From Engraulis encrasicolus (Eukaryota > Chordata > Actinopteri > Clupeiformes > Engraulidae), in contig NC_085869.1 of assembly GCF_034702125.1 (NCBI RefSeq), positions 49,247,197 through 49,311,196 of the forward strand: DNA of 64,000 nt. The letters are read 5' to 3'. Made by a program: the position numbers and the translations under genes. Below, one piece after another: positions 56,402 through 64,000 of this stretch. Each line of letters opens with the position of its first letter. Within the stretch, counting starts at the first letter, position 1. The notes beneath the pieces were generated by a model. That model did not search any database, was not told the DNA's origin, and saw nothing but the letters and a program-made list of their open reading frames with translations.

Positions 56402-59375
56402 CTGTAGGGGGCCAGTGAAACACAAGCGAAATGTCAGGGATGTTGTACATTTTACAATTTACATAGTAGTGGCAGCTGTGGGCTAATGGTAAGGATAGGA
56501 TAAGATAAGCCTTTATTGTCCCTTCTAGACAGAAATTTGCTTTCGGTACAGAGTGTCTGAGAATTCACATAAAACATCTTTGTGATGTATCAAGAGCCAC
56601 GGTATCCAGGTTAATGTCAGCATACAACCAAGAACGACCAACAGTATTAACTGTGGACACAAGAGGAAGCTGTCCGAAAGGGATGTTCGGGTGCTAAACC
56701 GGACTATCCAAAATAAATAAAATCACAGCTGCCCAAATCAGGGCACCTCAACTCTCCTGCTTCCACCAGAACTATCCGCCAGGAGCTCCACAGGGTCAGT
56801 AATATACACGGCTAGGCTGCTATAGCCAAACCTGTCTAAAACCAGGTGTTTCAGTTTCATTGTCCAGCCTCTGTAGATAGCAAACTACATAGACAATGCT
56901 ACACTCACAAACTTGCTTAGTGTGGTTATAGTAAATAGAGGCTGACAAAGGGAATTCAGAAGTGTCTTTCACGGTGTTTCAAGTTGACACAATTTAAGTG
57001 ATTTTGTTGGAGGGTTAAAGTATTTTGAGTTGCCTTTAGTTTAGGTCCCAGAGTTCAATCCATGTCAGATAAACAGGAAGGCACTGCGATTATCACTGTG
57101 ATTCTCTCAAACAAACAGCCCCACCTCCCTGCCTTCCTCCCTCCACCTCCCTGTCTCCCTTCATCTGCTTGTCTCTCCGGCTATGCTTACATGGTAATGA
57201 TCAAAACAGAAGATGATTAAGTGGCATTGGACGCACAAGGGAGATTGTCAGTGGAAACAACAAAATATTTAGTCAGAAGTGCCTTCCGTTAACATGGCAA
57301 TCTCACCATATGGGGAGGGAGTGTACAGATTTTTGTTGTCTTCCCCGTCTTCCCCGATGCAAATAGCCTGGCCTTACCTTGTCGCGGTTCTTCTCTCAAA
57401 CAGACCCACCTCTCTGCCATCCTCTTCTCTCAACTCTCATTATCTCTTCTCTTAACTACCCACTTCTCTCCACCCTCAGCCACTGTAGCCGTATGATATC
57501 AGTGATTCTCTCAAACAACCAGCACCCACCTCCCCATCTCTCTTCTGCTGTCCACCACCCTACAATCCCCATGCCCGTGCCCTTCAACCCTCCCTACAAC
57601 CTCTGCTATGATTGGAGGCCAGCTGCATGGCCCAGCTACCATTATCCCCTATGGTGCAAGGCTAGACCGTCTTGTCAGGCAAATAGCATATTTGATCTTG
57701 TTTACTAGTCCAGTGCATTCATGTTAATTTTGGCCTTACCCCTCTCCAGTGAGGGCGCAGCAGGCCTGGATGTGCCACTGGTGGTCCTTCACCGAGGTGA
57801 GCTGCAGGCTCTGCGAGATCTCCGCCACCGTCATGCAGCCCTTCACGTCCTGCTTATTGGCAAAGATCAGCAGTCCCGCCTTCTTCAGGTCCTGGGTACA
57901 CAAGAGAGAAGAGATGCACAGCATTTTTATTTAGAGTAGTAGACTAGTGTAGAGTGTTTGATTAAAAAAATATGTCTTTTTTTCAGAACCCAGGGGCGGG
58001 ATTTTGTGCCTTTTGTGCCTTTGTTATTGGATAGGATAGTAGAGAAAAGACGTAATGGTTGGGAGTGGGCAGGGTAGGGTAAGGAAAGGACCCACCCACC
58101 GGATTTGACAGCACACATTTAGACTTAATATCCACCTTTTACCAGGCAGCTGGATAATAAAAAAATGTATGGTGTAGAGATAGGAATCGATTACATTTTG
58201 CTGGGTACAAGTTATTAAGTAGTTCTGCATATGGCTTCATTTCACTTTTCATTTCCATAGTGGGTTTTAAGTTTTGTGCTTCAAAGTATTCTTGACATTC
58301 TGAATTCATGTGAATGGCACATACATGCGGTCACAGTTACCCTACCCTTTGACCGGCAAAATTGAGCCAGTTCCTCCTCGAGTACGATAGAACATCAGTG
58401 CCAAATCTGAAGCATGCGTCTCAACAGACTCTGGCAGGTATCACTTTCATGAGAATGAAAAGATCACACATGTGGTCATGGTAACCTTGAATCTTGACCT
58501 CTCACCTTCAAAATCTAATCAGTTTCCCTTTCCATCCAAATTCAAAACAAATCTGCCTTGAGGCTTTTTGAATCATCACATTAGAGAACACAGACATAGG
58601 AGATGGACAAATGGATGAGCAACTCAAAAAGCGCAATGCCTCTTGCCACAGCTTCAGCATGTGCAGAAGTATAAAAAAAATAATTCACTTTTTTAAAAGG
58701 TGGAATGTGCTAAGTATGAATTTGGCCTGAATTAAGTCAACATAAGCATGAAACTGCAGACCGTGAGGAATGTGATATTTTGCGGTCTTGCCCTGTGCCT
58801 AGGGGCTGGCACAGCTGAACCAAACAAATATGCGAAGTAATAAATACACAATGTTACATTATTGTAAACAGAAGCCGGTGAGATCCCAGGCTGTTCTCAT
58901 GTGTGTGTGTTGGGTGGGAGAAGGGTTGTGTTGGAGCTCACAGAGCACACACAGTTAACCATTTCTCAACTTAAAAGTTAAGTTCAGGCACTCCCGTTAA
59001 GATTTGAAAAGGCTACTTCTGAAAATAAATGCAATAGAAGGAATGCAAAATCAAAAGCCGTTTTAGAGCCAACAAAACATTGCCCTGAAGTTGAACCCAA
59101 AAGAAGAAGTCTAAAGGGAACTAAAAAAAAAAACAGCAAAGTACATCAACAAAGTGGTTCTTGGAAATCTGACACCATTTTCATTACTCATGAACAATAT
59201 GTCAAAATCATTATCAATTAAGCAACTATTTGGATTTGATTAAGCATCAACAATACATGTTTGTGAGTTGGATTAGGACACTACCAAAAAAAAGAGAGAA
59301 TAGTTTTAAGCAAGCCTGTTGCACAACAAACGCAAGAATGAAGACACTCCTTCAGACGCGTGCGTGCGCACAAAC

Positions 59376-59406
<31 letters not shown>

Positions 59407-60513
59407 CAGACACAGACACACACACACAGACAGACACAGACAGACAGACACACGGCGATTCAGCTTCCCCACTTACTTCATGTGCAAGCATTCTGTAGAG
59501 CTCTTCCCTGGTCACAGAGATCCTCTCTCTGTCTGTGCTGTCAACCACCACGATCACAAACTACGGTGCCAAATCAACAAAGGGTAGGGCAGGAGGGGGG
59601 GGAGTGACATAGAGAGAGAGGTTGTGAATAGGTGGAACAAAGGTGGTTGTGATTCAGTACACTGAGCATGCATAGCTTGGACACCAGCAAAGATCTTTGC
59701 AAAGATATGAATCAATCATGGTCGTTCATCGCCATGGTACTGGGTAGGGGCACAGTGGTATGGCTGGATCACGCGAGCAAACCTCTCTTAGAATCTATTT
59801 TCAACACTTTGTGTTGCTATGGTGATGATGACACAGCATCTATACACAACAAGTCTGCTAAAGTGCAATGTTAGAGATCGCAGCTCATTTTTTACAGAAT
59901 ATGTGAATACAGACCTTTTATTTTTTGGGTGAAGTTATATTACATTACATTGCACTTAGCTGACGCTTTCATTTATCCAAAGCAACTTACAACTATTATT
60001 TTTCAGGGTATTGGTTCCAGTCCCTGGAGCAATGCGGGGTTAGGTGCCTTGCTCAAGGGCACTTCAGCCATGGATGGAGATGTAGGGTAGGTCAGGGGGG
60101 GATTCGAACAGGTTTCCTAGGTTGCCACGGCTTCCCCACACAAGTTGCGCTTAAGACAATAAGCTAAAGCTAAAGCAATGTAGTAATTTCCTTTTTAAAA
60201 TAATCCTTCAGCACATCAGTACAATACATCAAAATGGCAAAATTTGTGTTTCTTGAAATGGAGCCCTATAAGGTCCCGGAGAAAAATAAATAAAACGAGG
60301 TCTCACCTCTGTGTTTGTGTAGTAGGTATTCCATGATGCTCGCAGGGACTCCTGGCCCCCAATGTCCCACATGAGGAAATGTGTGTTATTGACCACTATC
60401 TCTTCCACATTGCTGCCTATTGTTGGTGAGGTGTGCACCACCTCATTCATTGAGCTGAAAAGAGAAAGAGAAAAAAGAACATAAGTGAGTCGTGACAAAT
60501 GTTCAGGGTATTC

Positions 60514-60551
<38 letters not shown>

Positions 60552-60835
60552 TGTGGTCAACCTCTTCATCACAATATTTATTGCACTTTAATGGCCTACT
60601 TTGTTTTTTAACTGACAATAATCAGAAAAGGTCACATGTGTCTCACCTTTCACAAACCCATCTAACAGTAACAGTAAAACAAATATTTCCCCTCTTCTCA
60701 CCTCCCCTTTGCTCTACAACCATTTCCTGCCTCGCCAAAGCCAGTCAGAAAGGAAGTCGGGGGCCAGTACTTACAACTGATAAAGAATGGTTGTCTTCCC
60801 TGCATTGTCCAGGCCCACAATGATGACCTTGTGCT
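56353..60835 (-). CDS. arl5a: ADP-ribosylation factor-like GTPase 5A (last five coding exons)
   Basis: A small Arf-family GTPase of the trans-Golgi; ARL5 proteins recruit the GARP tethering complex in studied animals. Exons 60775-60835, 60307-60454, 59477-59560, 57740-57891 and 56353-56401 join in frame. They give 164 full residues plus the split first codon (E) and end TGA. Motifs seen: P-loop GLDNAGKT, switch I TSPTIGSN, switch [10 protein letters not shown], base recognition NKQD and CALTG. Residues [28 protein letters not shown] and the C-terminus [14 protein letters not shown] fit ARL5A better than ARL5B or ARL5C. NEB-ARL5A is a known vertebrate neighbour pair. The exon for the myristoylated N-terminus (about 15 residues) is not found in the window. 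Confidence 0.95.
57740..57891 (-). CDS. arl5a: arl5a exon with NKQD
   Basis: 152 nt. It encodes [19 protein letters not shown], then [20 protein letters not shown] and [10 protein letters not shown], leaving with GG of a Gly codon before GTAAGG. It contains the guanine-specificity NKQD and the CALTG motif. Confidence 0.95.
59376..59452. repeat. (CA)n/(CAGA)n tract
   Basis: Alternating CA and CAGA units 25-100 bp downstream of the arl5a exon 59477-59560. Confidence 0.85.
59477..59560 (-). CDS. arl5a: arl5a exon, central beta strand
   Basis: 84 nt, 28 codons, phase 0 at both ends: [15 protein letters not shown], then the helix ending [10 protein letters not shown] (CA)n/(CAGA)n tract lies 20-80 bp downstream of the donor. 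Confidence 0.95.
59940..60135. repeat. Fish dispersed repeat in arl5a intron
   Basis: CATTACATTGCACTTAGCTG, ACGCTTTCATTTATCCAAAG, GCCTTGCTCAAGGGCACTTC and GGGGGATTCGAAC form the standard order of a very common fish repeat. Non-coding. Confidence 0.6.
60307..60454 (-). CDS. arl5a: arl5a exon with switch I and II
   Basis: 148 nt. It encodes [15 protein letters not shown], then [20 protein letters not shown], ending WNTYYTNTE. The switch I Thr and the DxxGQ motif are intact. CAG acceptor, GTGAGA donor. Confidence 0.95.
60516..60556. repeat. (GT)n microsatellite
   Basis: About 40 bp of GT, 60 bp upstream of the acceptor of arl5a exon 60307-60454. Confidence 0.85.
60775..60835 (-). CDS. arl5a: arl5a exon with P-loop
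   Basis: 61 nt, entering in phase 1 (completes a Glu codon) and leaving with TT of a Phe codon. It encodes [19 protein letters not shown], containing the GxxxxGKT nucleotide-binding loop. CAG acceptor, GTAAGT donor. Confidence 0.95.
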
Positions 60836-61009
60836 CTGAAACAGAAGACATAAACAGAACAGGCTGAGTAACTTTATGACACATCTCATGAACCACATGT
60901 GCCCATGCCGCGAAACACAATGGGAGTTTCATAATGCCGATCACACTGCGCCAACAGTGATGAAATCATTTCCTTTCACTTGACTGATTCGGGTTCAGGT
61001 CAGGCTTAA

Positions 61010-61160
61010 AGCATTTTCTTTTTAATATTCTTTATACAGGACAGCAGAGAGAAGACAGGAAATGGTTTGGATAGAGAGGGGCGGGGCAAGGTTAGGAAAT
61101 GATCCAGGCTGGACACGAACCTGGGTCCCCATGGGCAAAAGCCAGGCCAAGGCCTCCTAG
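61010..61160. repeat. SINE-like dispersed repeat, relative of 46640-46800
   Basis: GGACAGCAGAGAGAAGACAG, GAGGGGCGGGGCAAGG and ACACGAACCTGGGTCCCCAT follow the order seen at 46640-46800. Confidence 0.45.
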
Positions 61161-62055
61161 AGATGCAACACCTTCACCGTTGCTTCTAGTCAGGCCAGGA
61201 GCAATACACATATCATCTCTGAGCTTTTGAAAAATTGGGAAATCCTCCCATTTTCTCGAGAAGCAAACAACCATTAGCAAACCAAGGGAGGCGGGTCAAC
61301 CATGCCGTTTGGGAAATATTGTGCTCTTGGTCAGACCAAGTCTCAAAGAGGTTTGAAAGTCGATGATAAACAGGCTACATGGGCAATGTGCCGGCATGGT
61401 GCACACTACTGCATGCCCATTCAAACATTTTTTAACTGAACAAAAGCACTTAACCATTTTCTTTTTCATGAAGCAAAGATTAAGTTTAAAGGGGTTTTGT
61501 GTAGATAGCATACATAGTCCTAAATGACAATAGAATGGTACATTTCGTAAATAAGTATTGTATTTTGCGAGCCTGGTTGGTTTACGTTTATTATTCTTTG
61601 AGGATGACGAAACCTGTTGAGCTTTTCACCTTTACAATAGAGAAACAATAACCCATAGCCTACTCAATCTTACTTTTTAGGTTGGCATAAAGCTTAAGCT
61701 TAGTTCTTGATAATATTAGGAAGCAAGGGTCAAGACAGGGAGTGCCCTTGAAGCCTTGTTTCTTTGTTCTCCCACAGACAGTGCGGACATTGTTGGCCCC
61801 TTTGGGGCCTTGACCATGAATCTTCTTCAAAAAGGGACCCCATGCTGCACACTGCCTGCCACTATGCATAAATCCATCGGAGGCCCACACAGCGCACAAA
61901 GCACAGAGCCCACAGCACAAAGTCCACCACCACTCTGCTCTGCTAGCGAGGCCTCCCAGTCCAGTCAGCCTGTGTGTAGCAGCCTCAGCCTCGGCCTGCC
62001 CCAGTGAACTCAAGCAAATCTCTAGGCCAACAAATGAGTCACATAGCTAGACTAG

Positions 62056-62530
62056 CCTATTCTACAGTCACACTCACAGTCAAAACTTGAGGAGCAGAGG
62101 GTGGGGGGGTGGGTGATATTGGGCCAGAAACTTCTGATGTGGTAAATGCTGAGCAGTTGAGCTATGTGTCGTGTGGTGTGGTAGTGTATGCTTTGGCATG
62201 CATGCATGTGGCCTATTCTACAGTCACACACCTCTCAGTAAAATGTGAGGAGGAAGTGGTGGTGGTGGTGTGGAGGGGGGTGATATGGGGCCTAACATTT
62301 GTATTGCGGTAAAAATTGAGCCGTAGAATGTCAGCATTGTGGTCTGAGAGAATAGAGGGAAAGGAATGCACAATTTTTGTACGGTTTATACTTTGGCACA
62401 GCATATCCTCTTCTACAGCCATACTTTCAGCAAAAAATGAGGAGGAAGGGGTGGATTTGTGTACTTATATTGCTGTATAATTTCAGCCATAGGGAGTCAA
62501 CATTGTGGTATACTTTGGAATGTACACATG
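62056..62530. repeat. Three imperfect tandem copies of ~160-190 bp
   Basis: Starts at 62056, 62212 and about 62404, each with CCT.TTCTACAG.CA, then CAGTCAAAA-like, then GAGGAG and a G/T-rich run. Lies upstream of arl5a exon 60775-60835. Confidence 0.6.
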
Positions 62531-64000
62531 ACTGCAAACCATGTGCCAACTGAGGGCATTCTAGTAGGAAGTTGCTGCATAACAAAAAAAAAAGTTTAGC
62601 TTAGCTAATCTTTAGGGCAACAATTATGAGTCATTCTGACTAGCCTCTTCTCGTCACAGCAATAACATGAAGTGGAAGTTAATATTGTGCCGTCATGACG
62701 TCTTGCTGCATTGTTTTTACTGAGTCGCCAACAGACATAGACATAGATCTTTTAATACCTCCCGTTAACGTACGTAGGTGATGAGTTATACATCTAATAA
62801 GCTTATACTACGACATAGCCTGCTGAACATTACAAGACTAAATCACTGGGTAACCATAATGATCAATTCCTTTTTCCACAGGAAGTCATCTAAAAAAGAA
62901 AGGCCTATGACCTATGGTCTATAATCTACAAGCACACAAAACCACTCCCAATTCCGGGTTCCTACATGATTTAGCCCAATTGCGTAAAAATGTAGTGTAT
63001 TACCTGTGTTATACGGCTGCACAGCAAAGGAAACCCCACTTTTGTATAACATTCTTTGATGTGATCATGACATACAGTAAAACTAAAATGTGTACATAAG
63101 AAAGTGTGCAGGAGTGATAGAGTGTTAAGCTTAGAACAAATATAACAGTTGCCTTATCTAGTAAGATCATTCAGAAGTATTTCCTGTCTTTCTTTTGATT
63201 TTGCATTCATACAAAAACAGATGTTCAAGGCTGTGCCAAGTTCAAGTCTGCCAAGCAGGGGAAAGCATGACGACATACATCAAAGAAGCCAAATAAACAT
63301 AAAAAGGAATCTTTTTGCTGCCAATTGAGGCCATTACACTTCCCTTACCAAAAGTAAGAAAAAGGCTAAGTCAACTAAGCTCAATGCTCCACAGGTATGG
63401 AACTCGGATGTTTAAGACTAAAATGCATTGTTTGGACTGTTAGCATCACTTTAAGATAATGGTGGTTACATATGTGAAGAATAGAACACTTGGGCTACAA
63501 ATTCTGCAAACCTGATCGGAGCTGATGGCAGACCAGCAGCAACAAGAGCCAGATCAACAGTGCCAAGAGCAGGCTGTTCTCCATATGCTCAAAAGGGAGA
63601 TGCGGACAATTGTGATAAAAATATATGTTAAAGGGCCTCTAGGTAGGATTAAAAGTTTAAGTAATCACTGTCTCGAGTCAGCCGATGCATATTTGAGTCA
63701 TTAGTAATAGTAAGTGAACGATGAGTCTCGCAACCACTTCCACAGTCCGCTGTCAGAAAACCCCAAATGCAACTTTTGGTGGTCCGAACAAGTGTGGTGG
63801 GAAACACTTTTCATACGAAAAAAAGATTTTGAGATTTTGAGTAGATTTTGAGACAGGCATGCCACAGGCACCGCGCAAACGACGTCATCCTACATTGTGC
63901 CCCTTTAAATAGTACACTAAAATAAATTTAAAAGACGAGACCTTCTCATCTTCCATACATGATAAGAACAGACCCAAGTGGGCTATGCGCCTTGCTTACG

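Larger units (their letters stand above)
60840..64000 (-). other. arl5a upstream intron sequence
   Basis: 3.1 kb up to the right edge. It contains a SINE-like repeat (61010) and a three-copy tandem (62056). The canonical arl5a first exon (Met-Gly start) was searched for by eye and not found. A speculative alternative is given under findings. Confidence 0.5.

Noticed and set aside
61660..61850. Minus-strand Met-Gly start (MGSLFEED) considered as arl5a exon 1
   Set aside because: No similarity to the amphipathic ARL5 N-terminus after the first residues and no donor in the needed phase.
63988..64000. GTAAGC donor-like bases at the right edge considered as the end of arl5a exon 1
   Set aside because: The base before the donor would be C, but the split Glu codon needs G.

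Overview
The window looks like a gene-dense stretch of a teleost fish genome. It has short introns, GT-AG exons, abundant short TIR DNA transposons (hAT-like, Tc1-like, foldback MITEs), an L2-type LINE fragment and long CA/GT, TA and AATAT microsatellites. Two protein genes can be supported, both on the minus strand and in the order known around vertebrate NEB: nebulin (neb) at low coordinates and an ADP-ribosylation-factor-like GTPase of the ARL5 type (arl5a) at high coordinates.

neb: I placed 93 coding exons between 44909 (start ATG) and 109; the gene continues off the left edge. They total 4726 codons (14,178 nt). Every exon is a multiple of three and starts and ends on a codon boundary. 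The protein has a short acidic, Q-rich head, about 15 single ~35-residue nebulin modules, and then 17 complete seven-module super-repeats of 242-246 residues. The numbering used here (exon 1-93, super-repeat 1-17) is local to this window. The modules carry the SDxxYK-type actin-binding signature. The fourth module of each super-repeat carries the WLKGxGW-type tropomyosin/troponin motif or a decayed form of it. Most super-repeats are built from four exons (312+207/204+105+108 nt); the first and the last ones keep more, smaller exons.

Between about 10.8 and 26.3 kb several four-exon blocks have been copied in tandem recently enough that intron sequence is still near-identical. Fossil exon pieces sit at 19801-19870 and 17748-17762. 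Two introns start with GC instead of GT. A likely non-coding first exon and promoter lie near 45.28-45.63 kb.

45.6-55.2 kb is intergenic and repeat-rich. It holds an L2-like LINE split by a TIR element, a hAT-like MITE with a perfect 8-bp target duplication, and a Tc1-like transposon (52446-54661) with an apparent further insertion inside it.

arl5a: five coding exons (60835 down to 56353) give everything except the N-terminal ~15 residues, whose canonical exon lies outside the window. The 3' UTR probably runs to an AATAAA at 55273-55278. The remaining 3 kb to the right edge is intron or upstream sequence with dispersed repeats. I found no tRNA, rRNA, CRISPR or bacterial-type system.
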